64,000 nucleotides of DNA from Nyssa sinensis (Eukaryota; Streptophyta; Magnoliopsida; Cornales; Nyssaceae): assembly GCA_008638375.1 (NCBI GenBank), contig CM018052.1, forward strand, positions 14,474,450 through 14,538,449, read 5' to 3'. The position numbers and the translations under genes were made by a program. Position 1 is the stretch's first letter. Every line of letters starts with the position of its first letter. Under the pieces are notes generated by a model. That model had not been told where the DNA came from and did no database searches. It worked only from the letters and a program-made list of their open reading frames with translations. Positions 33,868-46,200 of the stretch are shown piece after piece.

Positions 33868-34039
33868 TTAGGTTAAGGATCTTTGGGAAAGATCAAGACA
33901 TGATTAAGGATAGGAAACGATTAAAATTTACTAATATCGCACATGGTATCAGAGCACTAGGTTTACGTGAACAAACTTAGTGACCCTAGAAGAGTTAGAA
34001 CAGAACTATTAGTTAGGTAGGGCTTTAGGCTACCTAAGA

Positions 34040-34450
34040 TATGTGAAGTACATGATATGATATGAAGGCGAGGTATGGGACTCACGTTGTAAGAAGTAAA
34101 TATGTGAAGTACGTGATATGATATGAAGGCGAGGTATGGGACTCGCGTTGTATGAAAAAAATATGTAAAGTACGTGATGTGATATGAAGGCGAGGTATGG
34201 GACTCGCATTGTATGAACTAGATATGTGAAGTATGTAATATGATATGAAGGCGGGGTATGGGACCTGCAGTATATGAAATAGATATGTGAAGTATGCGAT
34301 ATGATATAAAGGCGAGGTATGGGACTCGCGTTGTATGAAGTAGATATATGAAGTACGTGATAGGAAGGCAGGGTATGGGACCTGCGTTAGAGTAAGTTAA
34401 GTAATTAGAAGTATGTGTACGATAATAAGGCGGGGTATGGGACCCGAAGT
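34040..34450 (+). repeat. Leader tandem array, 61-bp period, covarying hairpins
   Basis: Seven units contain an 18-nt stem-loop with the invariant 8-nt loop GTATGGGA, starting at 34068, 34129, 34190, 34251, 34312, 34368 and 34430. Stem pairs are GCGAG/CTCGC (three perfect, plus one with CTCAC), GCGGG/CCTGC (one G-U), GCAGG/CCTGC and GCGGG/CCCGA. The array lies between PBS and gag, where retroelements keep packaging and dimerisation signals. A role in packaging is inference only. Confidence 0.85.
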
Positions 34451-34618
34451 AAAATATGAGTAGAAAACGAGAACGAGAAGTAAATGTGGACTATAATTTC
34501 ACCACGAACATCAAGGATAATAAAAATATTAAACCTTGAAAATATGAAGTAAGTGAATATAAACCTTATGTGATAAAGTAGGTGATGAGAAACTAATAGA
34601 CATATGTTTTACAGCAAA

Positions 34619-34930
34619 AATGGCTGATGTATAGGGAGACACGAGTAATCTAAAAGAACGAGTAGAGAGAACTAAACTAATCCTAGAAGAATTAGCTCAA
34701 AATGTGTACGTTGCCCAAAACCAGCCACAGGAACGACCTATGGTAAGCAAGGATAGGAGGATAGGAGGAGGCATCGGTAAAAAAGACAATTCCATTATGC
34801 CCTTTCTGTAGAAGGAAGCATTATGCACCCTGTCGTTTAGGTACTGGAACATGTTTTAAGTGTGGAAAGGTCGGACATTGTATCAAGGATTGCCCGAAGT
34901 GGAACCAAGCCAACAAAGGACCCATTTGAG
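34619..34930 (+). pseudogene. gypsy-F gag remnant (start and zinc knuckle only)
   Basis: An ATG at about 34620 opens MADV and then hits a stop, followed by a coiled-coil-like ENLKERVERTKLILEELAQ-type stretch. After a jump, the Cys-rich part is intact in another frame: CPFCRRKHYAPC then the knuckle CFKCGKVGHCIKDC (about 34853-34894), ending in a TGA near 34930. The double Cys-rich layout matches gypsy-A and gypsy-B gag, so the parent was a related gypsy element. The central gag, PR, RT, RH and IN are deleted. Confidence 0.82.
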
Positions 34931-35102
34931 GGTCAGCTAGGTAGTCCGTTTAAATAATAAAATTATGTCTTAAATGTATACATGACTGTCATTTAAATTT
35001 GAATACTAGACACATGAATGTGATGAAGGAAGTAACGTAGAAAGGAAAGAGATTATATGCTCATAAGATTAAGAAAATTCAAGTTTTGAGGATGAAACTC
35101 TT

Positions 35103-35117
35103 ATAAGGAGGGTAGAA
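35103..35117 (+). promoter_or_regulatory. gypsy-F polypurine tract
   Basis: ATAAGGAGGGTAGAA ends directly at the 3' LTR start (35118), preceded by the typical GAGGATGAAACTCTT context. Confidence 0.88.
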
Positions 35118-35618
35118 TGTAATACCCCGACCCAAAAATATCGTGTCATAGGGCACGCAATTGGAGGTTATGAAAAATAAGTGTAAAGATACCTACACTT
35201 AAGGAAAACAATTAATTAATTTAAAATAATTGATTAATTAAGTTTATGAAATTGGTTATTAATTAAAATAAATAGAAAATACACACATAAAAGTGTACTA
35301 TGTGACCAAGCATGTGTAAGTATTTATATATGTATAATTATATAGATATATATATATATATATGTAATACTTGGATATAGGAAAAGTAAAATAAAATAAA
35401 TATAATATAATATATATAGATATATATATATATATATATATATATACATGGAGACAAGGAGGTATGGTGGGAAGTGAGGGGAGGTAAGGCTTGATTTGAA
35501 ATAGGAATAGGAGTGAAATGAAAGGTGATCAGTGAGCAGTTGAGAAAGGTGTGAGTGTGTGGTGCTAACATATGATATATATATATATATATATATATAG
35601 GTAAGTGTGGCATGTGGT
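35118..35618 (+). repeat. LTR-F, 3' copy, left part
   Basis: It is nearly identical to 29779-30245 and is cut at GTGTGGCATGTGGT by the start of gypsy-G (TGTCACGCCCC at 35619). Confidence 0.93.
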
Positions 35619-38600
35619 TGTCACGCCCCGAATTCCCGCGAACCCAAGACGCGAATAACAAAGCCGAAAGAAAATAAAATAAAGAGCAATCTAAACGGAT
35701 TTAACTAAACATGCATCTGTTTCCATCAATACATATAAAAACATAGCATAAAATACATCCCATAGATACATCGTTCACATGTCATTTGGGCTTAAGCCCT
35801 TACATCTCAAAATATGCCCCAAGGGCCAAAACACTTCAAGTTCTTTCATTCACTAAGACGCCACTGAATCTCATGCAACTGGAGCATCATCTGAAATGTT
35901 ATTCCACGAATGGGTCAGCTCAACTGCTGGTATAATATAGTACTAATGCAAGAAACAAAATTAAGGCGTGGTATGTGCAAGTGTACATTTATCTCTACAT
36001 GTCATCCAATGTCTTCAATGCAATACATGATCAATATGCATGACGTACCCATGAAAACTCTATGCCACACCCATGTCTCATCTTACGGTCCTTCCTCGAT
36101 AACCTGAGTACTATGTTTCACTTTACAGTCTGTCCCCGTTGGCGTGAGTTGCCATGGCCAATTTTGGGTTTTTCACCACAGGATCTACACCCTCATAATG
36201 CATAGCACCAAGTGCTCAACTCACACCATGCTTTCAAGGAGTCACACTATGCCAATATGCTCTGATTCCACCATGCAGTGATATAATCTCAACAAAACAG
36301 TTCATCAATAAATGAAGCATGCTTTAAGTAATACATATTCTACTTGAAGCAACAATGACATTAAATCACAAGGCTCTTTCCACAAGTCTGTATATCATGA
36401 ACAATCAATTAAATCGCATGCTTAGTTTATAGATTCCCTATCTTGCCAATTCTCTAAAAACATAAGTCACACATTGCACCAACACATAGAATATACATAT
36501 AGTCATGTCTCACATATATGAATTAGCTAAACTTTCAGAAAGATGACAAGAGGCACATAAGCATGTAAGCAATCAAACAAATATGTGAATAATTAAGTCA
36601 ATCATGTCAATTACTCCTAAACTTAATCCTATTTCTTACTTAGCAAAATATCATACCTGATGGGTTGGTCTCAACCCTAAGAAGTAGTGCTCGCTGTGTA
36701 GTGGAACTAACAAGGATGATGTAGAAGGTCAGACCACCTTCTCCTTGCCTTTTGGTATCCCTAAAATCATAAAATGTTACTCAGTCTATTGCTACTTGAA
36801 TTATGCTATTCATCAAATTTTATATCTTTATTTTATTGGTTTCTATTTTTCCAAAATAAATTCTATCATTGGGTCTGGAATGTCGAAGAAAATAGGTTTA
36901 GGTTTTTGCGGAACTCAATTTGGACATTTGTACTAAAAAGGGTAAAATAGTCATTTTGCACTTTCACGGGTTCTTACATCCCGAGGCCTCTTTTCATAAA
37001 TCAGGCTCCCCCGTTGAGTTCAGAACATTCAAAATAATAAAAATCCACTATTCTTTTATTTTGATCGGGGTTCTTTTGACTGTGTTTTGATTCAGGGACA
37101 TTTTGGTAATTTTCATGGGTTCTACAGGTCTTTTATTTTTTGGGACCTCGTCTCACATCGCGGACCTCACCGTTGGCCTTGGGAGGTCCAAGATAGTCAG
37201 AAAACATATATGACTTGTCTTGTTTGGACTCCGGGCCATTTTGGTGTATTTATTAATATTTCATTAATATTTCATTCAGGGGGTCAAAATATAATTAGTT
37301 AAAAGTTCTGGGGTTCAAATTAGAATTTCAGATTTTTCTATTCCTAATTCAAATAGCCAAATAGTGGCTAGGTCTCAAATGGGAATAAGATATCCTATCT
37401 TTAAACTTCAATTTCAATTTCAATTTGTTAAACTTATAACCTAACACCCCTAACCCCCATTGTAATCCACCTCATGTGGCCCAACCCAATCGGCCCAATT
37501 TCTTAAAATCAAACAGCCCAAGTCTTTTTAAAAAAAAAAAAATGGCCCAAAACCTTTTTTTTTTTTTTAAATTAAACAAGCCCAAAATGTAATCGAGTTA
37601 AAATAGGCCCAATTCAATTTAAAACCAAAAGCCCAACTGAAAAAAATCAAAATAGGCCCAAGGCCTTTAAACCCAAACAGGCCCAAGGCAGCCATCACCT
37701 TCCCCGATCCTCCGATCACCATCTCCGGTGACCTGGCCGGCGCCAGTCACCGGAAAACCGCACCATCCTCACCATTTTTCCATCAGTTCCCACTCATTTT
37801 TACGTCTGTTTCTCCCCATCTTCGCCCCATTTTTCCCCTTAGACCTTCCGGTGCCCATTTAGAGTCGTTTTAGGGACCTCAAACAGCCCCTCATGCACAA
37901 CCCGACCAGTTTTTCAGCCCTGTAACCCAGATTCCGGCAACGGCATTTCCTAAATTTTTCTACACGATTTTCAACTGTCTTAGCTTCATTCCTTTTCTAA
38001 TCACTTCCTGCATCTCACTACATCAATACACTCTTATTTAAGTTGATTTTAACACATGAAATCACAAAAAAATCAGATTATTACTCTCTCTTGTAACTGT
38101 CTTTTTCTCCCTTGTTTCAGTATCATTTTCTTTGATTTTTCTTGTGTTATTTTTCTCATTTCATGTTCTGTAAGACTCTATCGTCCAAACTAGTTATCAT
38201 GCTAAAAAAAAAAAAAAAAAGACAGAATTGAAGCTACTTACCTATCCTCTGATTTTCTGAGTGGCCGTACCTCTTTCTTCCAAGTTCTCCCTTTGGATCC
38301 TCAGGACCCCTTTCTTTTTTGAAACCTCCTAGATCATTCACAGTTCCTTAGCTTTATCCTTGCCCCTGCTGCTTTCCTCTCAACCTCTCATCTATATGCA
38401 CATACATTACAACCGATCCACCCTCTCTCACTTCTCTCTCTCTCTCACTTCTTTCTCTCTCTAACCCAACGAATGCCTGCATATATACTCATGAACCTAC
38501 CCACCTTGACATGCCCCTCAGCCCATTTGTAGGTCACCTCAGCCCCCTTTTCTTCTGACTTTCCCTTCTTTTTTCTCTTCCTTCACAGAATGCATTTAAT

Positions 38601-39010
38601 GCATTTCTGTGCCTTTAGCTGTTCATATATGTGTATATATATATATATATATATCACATTGTACACCCACACACGCACTCGTAGCACAACAGTGCACACA
38701 CAATAATATATACATATTTAAATGTATCAGACATATACATATAATTTACTACACTTACATACTTGCAATACAACACACATATCCATACTCACACACATGC
38801 ACACGGCAATACACCCATCTCATACATACATACATGCATTTAAACACATGCACACATATAGTATATAATACTATACACATATACATGTATATACATACAT
38901 ATACAACACATCACACATGTATGCTACCCATGTCGTTCAACAAGAAGAAAATAATTAAATAAATAATAAAAAAAAAATTCTATTCCAAAAAAAGAATTCA
39001 TGTCATTACA
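35619..39010 (-). repeat. LTR-G, 3' copy, 3.39 kb
   Basis: It runs from TGTCACGCCCCGAATTCCC to GAATTCATGTCATTACA next to the PPT. It has a 28-nt palindromic module at 37162-37189 (GGACCT ... AGGTCC), a run of GGCCCAA-type words at 37475-37700, and (TA)n/(AC)n-rich sequence at 38630-38930. Open frames such as 38609-38962 come from the CA/TA repeats. Confidence 0.92.
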
Positions 39011-39023
39011 TCCTTCCCTCCAT
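39011..39023 (-). promoter_or_regulatory. gypsy-G polypurine tract
   Basis: The minus strand reads ATGGAGGGAAGGA immediately before the LTR end at 39010. Confidence 0.85.
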
Positions 39024-39069
39024 AATGAAATTTTGTCCCGAAATTTAAAATAAAACAGAATAAAATACA

Positions 39070-39510
39070 TCACTGAGCAAACAGCTCGGGATACCTAGCT
39101 CGAACCTCAGCCTCATGCTCCCAAGTAGCCTCCTCGACCCCATGATGGTTCCAAAGAACCTTGACTAAGGGGATGGTCTTGCCTCGCAAAACCTGGTTCC
39201 TCGAGTCCAATATCTGTACGGGTCTCTGATCATAAGAAGCGTTACCCTCCAACTGAAGATCTACCCAATTTAGTACATGAGAGGGGTCAGGCTCGTACTT
39301 CCTCAGCATGGACACATGGAAGACATCGTGAACCCCATATGGCTGTGGCGATAATGCTAGCTTATAGGCCGCCTCACCAACCTTCCCAAGGATTTCAAAT
39401 GGGCCTATAAATCGTGGCGACAGCTTCCCACTGCGCCCAAATCTCCTCAATCCTCGCCGTGGGGCCATCTTGAGGAACACATGGTCCCCAACATCAAATG
39501 ACAGAGGTCA
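39070..39510 (-). pseudogene. gypsy-G integrase C-terminus with chromodomain-like tail
   Basis: The longest undamaged pol piece (136 codons, 39070-39480) begins near VFLKMAPRRGLRRFG. It continues through the GPY/F-type SPRFIGPFEILGKVGE and VHDVFHVSMLRKYEPDPSHVL, and ends with IPLVKVLWNHHGVEEATWE, RARYPELF and stop. The last part is the chromodomain-like module of Tekay/Del chromoviruses, thought to guide insertion into heterochromatin. The DDE core that should precede it is missing, so this is a fragment that stayed open by chance or recency. Confidence 0.88.
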
Positions 39511-40070
39511 TCGCCTCTTGTCTGCATAGCTCTTCTGGCGGCTCTGCACTTGCCGAAGAGCTATGCATTGCCTCAAACAATGTGGCATCACCATGCTCGA
39601 CTGATGATTGTTGTTGTAGGCAATTTCTATCGATATACCTCAAACCAAGGTCAAAATGGACTACCCACCCTTCAAGCCCTCGGCACGAGCATCGTGCTCG
39701 AATCTACTCAGTCCCCGCGTCCTATAACTGTGCCTCAATGACCCTACTCAATAGTGAAGGTTGTGCGCACACATTGAACAGTGTGGCTTGTTCCTTGAAC
39801 TCGGCAAGCTCTACGTCAAACTCTCCAATGTCTCCTATCATCTCCTACTCTCTAATGGCGATGCGAGTTACAGTCCTCTTCTCCCGCTCTTGAAATGATT
39901 GCTCCCAGTCATCTGTCCACTCAATCTAATGTCCTCGTGCGTCAGACGAGTCATCGGCCCGACAAAACGAGAAAACCCCTCTACAAGCCGATAGTAATAT
40001 CCTACTAATCCCAAAAAACTCCGAATCTCCAACACATCCTTCGGCCTAATCTCAGAAAGATCAATTCAAA
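39511..40070 (-). pseudogene. gypsy-G collapsed pol: integrase scraps and RT thumb
   Basis: Short recognisable pieces lie next to each other although they belong to distant domains. The RSFLGLVGYYYRLVEGFSRF thumb motif (about 39960-40035) is followed within 500 bp by integrase-linker words (SRQKSYADKRR-like, about 39510-39540; YNNNHQSS-like, about 39590-39610). RNase H, the integrase finger and the DDE core are absent. This shows internal deletions between RT and the integrase tail. Confidence 0.7.
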
Positions 40071-43000
40071 ACGTTATCGTGACATAGAGACGTGCAGCCT
40101 TACCCATGGACTACTCACCTCTCCCTCAGCCAAGCAATGGGGGACGCAACTTTAATCCCTCTCTCACTCCACATGACATAATATATAATGAAATCCTCAA
40201 AACATGTTAGTTCACCAATGCTAACTTTTCTCAAATCCACCCAAGCATCTTGACCCACCTCAATAATCCTACACAAAAATTAAAATAAAGGAAATCCTCA
40301 CTGTTCGCCAAGAAACCTCAATGTCTCTCCCACACATGTTGACCACTTAACTAATCTTAGATCAAGCTAGGAAATCATCTAATAATTTATCACCATGTGA
40401 TCAATGCATCACTTGCACTTCAATGCATCTCAATAATCCACTATTCTCTCAGTACTATTATTGTCCACAAGACACCAACAACAAAATCTTAAAGTAAGGC
40501 CATTATCAGTCACCTTAGTCCATATACAACCGATACTAAATGTCATGTCTTATAAAGATCAGCCCATGTATCCCAAACATGGAATCTAAAACAATATCTC
40601 AAGGTTCAAGGTAAAACAAGACGTTAGAGAAGGAAAAAAAATTATCTCAATTTTTTCTAAGGTTACTCTAACTCATCATCGTCCTAGTCAGTACATTAAT
40701 TAAAGTCTCACAACCATTGAGATCTTTAGTGAAACTCTTCACCAACTTCAATCATGAAGACACATCAATCCTCACACATGTGTATCAAAATACACTTACA
40801 TGTCAACGCTTTTAGACATTCTCTTAGGCATGCATTTAATAACAGTTAGTTTGCATACAAAATCAGGGTCGCACTACTATAATAGGTACTAAACTAGCAT
40901 GCATATATAGAATCGACAAGTAACATTCAATAGTTAACACGTAACCTACCATATTAGCATTCAAGTATTAAAATTCATTCCAGCATATATATATATATAT
41001 ACATCAATAAGCACATAACCTGCTATACAGGTGACCAGGTATACATCCATCCCCATGGATATCCGGGCTTACAACCTATCCCACAGATGACAAGCACATA
41101 GTCTACCTCTTAATTTCACTTGGTCTACTGCATAGACATATGCATTTAGTCCCAGTTCATCAATAACTAGGCATACCACACATTGTACAATCTCACACGC
41201 TAAAGCAACAAGCACCCATCTAATCATGTAATCCAAGCCAGCAGAATTAACTTAAAGTCTAACCTTTCCTAACCCATAATAAAATCAATCTCAAAAGAAT
41301 CCACGGACACCCCATGAAATAAAGAAAACATCTCCCTCAGGAGTACACACTGTCCCTTCCTTCTGTAGCAGTCTACACTCACCCAAAATGTAAATAACCA
41401 ATCTAACCCCAATAAAATACCAAAACTAGACATGTCAAGTAAATGAAGCCCAAAGAAGGAATGCGATCAGTTACCTTTATCTAGTATCCTCTACAGATCC
41501 CTGTCAACATCACACTATCTCAACTAGTGAACCCTACGATGGTAGAATAAGGCAATCATCGCAAGCCCTTGAATAAAGTAAAATCTCCCAAATGCAATAT
41601 TTATTATCTAGGTCCAGACAACACAATCATTTATAACTTTATCCAAACCAATCAGGCTCATTCATAACCCTTACCCATGTATTTCTAAATAACAAGTGAA
41701 AACCACCATTCTCTTCTAAGTCATATAACAATGCAAGCTTTCAAGTTTTAGTACCTCAACCTCAATACTTTCATTCTAAGTACATTCACACAACTTCATC
41801 TTAAACACAAGATTCATATTCAAGAAATTTATATCATCCAACTCTTAACCCGATATAAAATTTCCTCCAAAACAACAATCAATGCTTACCTTTTATTCAA
41901 TCAAAATTATGGAATCAATCTTGTAAACTAAGCTAGAACTAGGTTCATAACTCGTACCTCCATTCGGCCCAATTCATGTAACTCATCATTTTCACAACGT
42001 CTACATCTATAAGTTCATCAAATCAACCCACTATTCTTATCACATCTAGTATTAATCATCTTATAGAAATAGGTAAGGCCATAGCATTTATCATTAGGTT
42101 ACTTCCACAGTCCACCGCAGTATAATTGACCCCAATTCAATAAAGAAATCATTACTACCCCTAACTTTCAGATTCACCTTCGCATTCCAATTCAACATTC
42201 ATTATAAGCACGAAATCGAAATCCAATTATGTCATAATCTGGATTAATCCACAACTCTATTCTTTTCTAACTATTTAGGTTTATACAATTCTTCCTTTAG
42301 ACCAAAGATCACCAACCATCGTTTGAAAATCTAACACATCTTATAGACGTATATGTTTAATCAACTCTTATATAACTCAAGTCAAACATCCCCACCCGTT
42401 GCTCACACTAAACAATTAACACCGATTTCTAACACAGTCTTTCGTAATGAAGGAATTCATTTAAACAATGCAACATTCACGCTCTCGAGTCATACTAGTG
42501 TTCAACTAGCCTACCAATACTCAACCCTAAGCGAATGTCATCCAAAGATAATACATCTCTCTGCCAACGAGTTTAACACAAGAGAATCTCTAAAATTTTA
42601 AAGACAAGCACTCTAAGTATCCATCATCCAATCATACGCAAAAAGCTCCACAAGTCCAAGTTCTTATTTTTTAACATTTTAAGGGTTGATGTGGCTTTTA
42701 TTATTTCTTACTTTTATAGCTAGGTGCTAACTCTTCATGGATCCTAACTCCTTTTGTTACTGGCTGGTGGGGCGCCATCCACAAACTGTAACACAAGACC
42801 TGAGACCAATCCAGTCTGTATAAATATCATAGTCATAATACTATAATCCATGAAATTGGTTACTAACCTAGCACACACATACAAATCCACAAACAACAGT
42901 CAACCAGGTAAATAACTAGGTCCACAACCTATCTCATAAGTAACTAGGCACACCGCCTACCGTATAAATAACTAAGTGTACAACCTACACCACAAATAAC

Positions 43001-43220
43001 TAGGCATACAGCCAATCTCATAAAATATATGGTCATGCATTTCAAATCTCAGTCAACCACTTCATCAAACAATTCACATGCCCCCTATCTACTGGGAAAT
43101 CAAGTATAGTGCACACCCGTGCACACCAACGCAACACGTGCATATAAAACGTAGCGTCAAAACTAGCCCCAATAACTTAAAGTCTGAAATTCTCCCACTG
43201 TCCCCTAGGTATTCGAACCT
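40071..43220 (-). other. gypsy-G interior without coding sequence
   Basis: About 3.1 kb between the PBS and the pol scraps holds no gag, protease or RT that I can recognise on either strand. The composition is AT-rich with C-rich plus strand text. A short tandem array lies at 42905-43025. It may be a non-coding spacer that replaced the gene region, as in LARD-type elements. Confidence 0.55.
42905..43025 (-). repeat. 28-bp-period hairpin array in gypsy-G leader
   Basis: Four units spaced exactly 28 bp carry 15-nt stem-loops with 5-nt loops (plus-strand letters): TAGGT/ACCTA at 42917, TAGGC/GCCTA at 42945, TAAGT/ACCTA at 42973 and TAGGC/GCCAA at 43001. The first two are perfect and differ by a paired change. 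The third becomes a G-U pair on the element's sense strand. It lies about 200 bp from the PBS. Confidence 0.75.
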
Positions 43221-43234
43221 AGGCTCTGATACCA
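43221..43234 (-). promoter_or_regulatory. gypsy-G primer-binding site (initiator tRNA-Met)
   Basis: The minus strand reads TGGTATCAGAGCCT, 3 nt from the LTR start at 43238. Confidence 0.93.
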
Positions 43235-43237
43235 CGT

Positions 43238-46200
43238 TGTCACGCCCCAAATTCCCGCGAACCCGAGGCGCGAATAACAAAGCCGAAAGAAAATAACATA
43301 AAGAGCAATCTAAACGGATTTAACTAAACATGCATCTGTTTCCATCAATACATATAAAAACATAGCATAAAATACATCCCATACATACATCGTTCACATG
43401 TCATTTGGGCTTAAGCCCTTACATTTCAAAATATGCCCCAAGGGCCAAAACACTTCAAGTTCTTTCATTCACTAAGACACCACTGAATCTCATGTAGCTG
43501 GAGCGTCACCTGAAATGTTATCCCACGAATGGGTCAACTCAACTGCTGGTATAATATAGTGCTAATGCAAGAAACAAAATTAAGGCGTGGCATGTACAAA
43601 TGTACATTTATCTCTACATGTCATCCAATGTCTTTAATGCAATACATGATCAATATGCATGACGCACCCATGCAAACTCTATGCCACACCCATGTCTCAT
43701 CTTACGGTCCTTCCCCGATAGCTTGAGTACTATGTTTCACTTTACGGTCCGTCCCCGCTAGCGTGACTTGCCATGGCCAATTTTGGGTTTTTCACCGCAG
43801 GATCTACACCATCATAATGCATAGCACCAAGTGCTCAACTCACACCACGCTTTCAAGGAATCACACTATGTCAATATGCTCTGATTCCACCATGTAATGA
43901 TATAATCTCAACAAAACAGTTCATCAATAAATGAAGCATGCTTTAAGTAATACATATTCTACTTGATGCAAAAATGACATTAAATCATAAGGCTCTTTCC
44001 ACAAGTCTGTATATCATGAACAATCAATTTAATCGCATGCTTAGTTTACAGATTCCCTATCTTGCCAATTCTCTAAAAACATAAGTCACACATAGCACCA
44101 ACACATAGAATATACATATAGTCATGTCTCACATATATGAATTAGCTAAACTTTCAGAAAGATGACAAGAGGCACATAAGCATGTAAGCAATCAAACAAA
44201 TATGTGAATCATTAAGTCAATCATTTCAATTACTCCTAAACTTAATCCTATTTCTTACTTAGCAAAATATCATACCTGACGGGTTGGTCTCAACCCTAAG
44301 AAGTAGTGCTCGTTGTGTAATGGAACTAACAAGGATGATGCAGAAGGTCAGACCACCTTCTCCTTGCCTTTCGGTGTCCCTAAAATCATAAAATGTAACT
44401 CAATCTATTGCTACTTGAATTATGCTATTCATCAAATTTTATGTCTTTATTTTATTGGTTTTTATTTTGCCAAAATAAATTCTATCATTGGGTCCGGAAT
44501 GTCAAAGAAAATAGGTTAGGTTTTTGTGGAACTCAATTTGGACATTTGTACTAAAAAAGGTAAAATAGTCATTTTGCACTTTCACGGGTTCTTACATCCC
44601 GAGGCCTCTTTTCATAAATCGGGCTCCCCCGTTGAGTTCAAAAAATTCAAAATAATAAAAATCCACTATTCTTTTATTTTGATCGGGGTTCGTTTGACTG
44701 TGTTTTGAATCAGGGGTATTTTGGTAATTTTCATAGGTTCTACGGGTCTTTTATTTTTTGGGACCTTGTCTCATGTCACGGACCTCACCGTTGGCCTTGG
44801 GAGGTCCAAGATAGTTAGAAAACATATATGACTTGTCTTGTTTGGACTCCGGGCCATTTCGGTGTATTTAATCCATTTAATTAATTAATTAATTAAATTA
44901 ATATTTCATTTAGGGGGTCAAAATATAATTAGTTAAAAGCTCTGAGGTTCAAATTAGAATTTCAGATTTTCCTATTCCTAATTCAAATAGCCAAACAGTG
45001 GCTAGGTCTCAAATGGGAATAAGATATCCTATCTTTAAACTTCAATTTCAATTTCAATTTGTTAAACTTATAACCAAACACACCTAACCCCCATTGTAAT
45101 CCACCTCATGTGGCCCAACCCAATCGGCCCAATTTCTTAAAATCAAACAGCCCAAGTCTTTTTGAAAAAAAATGGCCCAAAACCTTTTTTTTTTAAAATT
45201 AAACAAGCCCAAAATCTAATTGAATTAAAATAGGCCCAATTCAATTTAAAACCAAAAGCCCAATTGAAAAAAATCAAAATAGGCCCAAGGCCTTTAAACC
45301 CAAACAGGCCCAAGGCAGCCATCACCTTCCCCGATCCTCCGGTGACCTGGCCGGTGCCGGTAACCCAAAAACCGCGCCATCCTTACCATTTTTCCGTCAG
45401 TTCCCGCTCATTTTTATGTCCGTTTCTCCCCCATCTTCGCCCCATTTTACCCCTTAGACCTTCCGGTGCCCGTTTAGAGTCGTTTTAGGGACCTCAAACA
45501 GCCCCTCATGCACAACCCGACTAGTTTTTCGGCCCTCTAACCCAGATTCCGACGACGGCATTTCCTAAATTTTTCTACACAGTTTTCAACTGTCTTAGCT
45601 TCATTCCTTTTCTAATCACTTCCTGCATCTCACTACATCAATACACTCTTATTTAAGTTGAGTTTAACACATGAAATCATGAAAAAAAAATTAGATTATT
45701 ACTCTCTCCTGTAACTGCCTTTTTCTCCCTTGTTTCAATATCATTTTCTTTGATTTTTCTTGCGTAATTTTTCTCATTTCATGTTCTGTAAGACTCTATC
45801 GTCCAAACTAGTTATCATGCTAAAAAAAGAAAAGAAAAGACAGAACTGAAGCTACTTACCTATCCTTTGATTTTCTGAGTGGCAGTACCCTCTCCTTCTT
45901 CCAAGTTCTCCCTTTGGATCCTCAGGACCCCTTTCTTTTTTGAAACCTCCTAGATCATTCACAGTTCCTTAGCTTTTATCCTTGCCCCTGCTGCTTTCCT
46001 CTCAACCTCTCATCTATATGCACATACATTACAACCGATCCAACCTCTCTTACTTCTCTCTCTCACTTCTTTCTCTCTCTAACCCAACGAATGCCTGCAC
46101 ATATACTCATGAACCTACCCACCTTGACATGCCCCTCAGCCCATTTGTAGGTCACCTCAGCCCCCCTTTTCTTTTGACTTTCCCTTCTTTTTTCTCTTCC

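Noticed and set aside
34040..34450. Regular direct repeats reminiscent of a CRISPR array
   Set aside because: The 61-bp units are repeated almost whole, without unique spacers, and lie in a retrotransposon leader of a plant genome.
38609..38962. 117-codon frame rich in His, Tyr, Thr, Ile
   Set aside because: Produced by (TA)n/(CA)n microsatellite text in LTR-G.
42353..42601. 82-codon frame in the gypsy-G interior
   Set aside because: On the strand opposite to the element, no recognisable gag, protease or other motif; expected by chance in about 3 kb of non-coding DNA.
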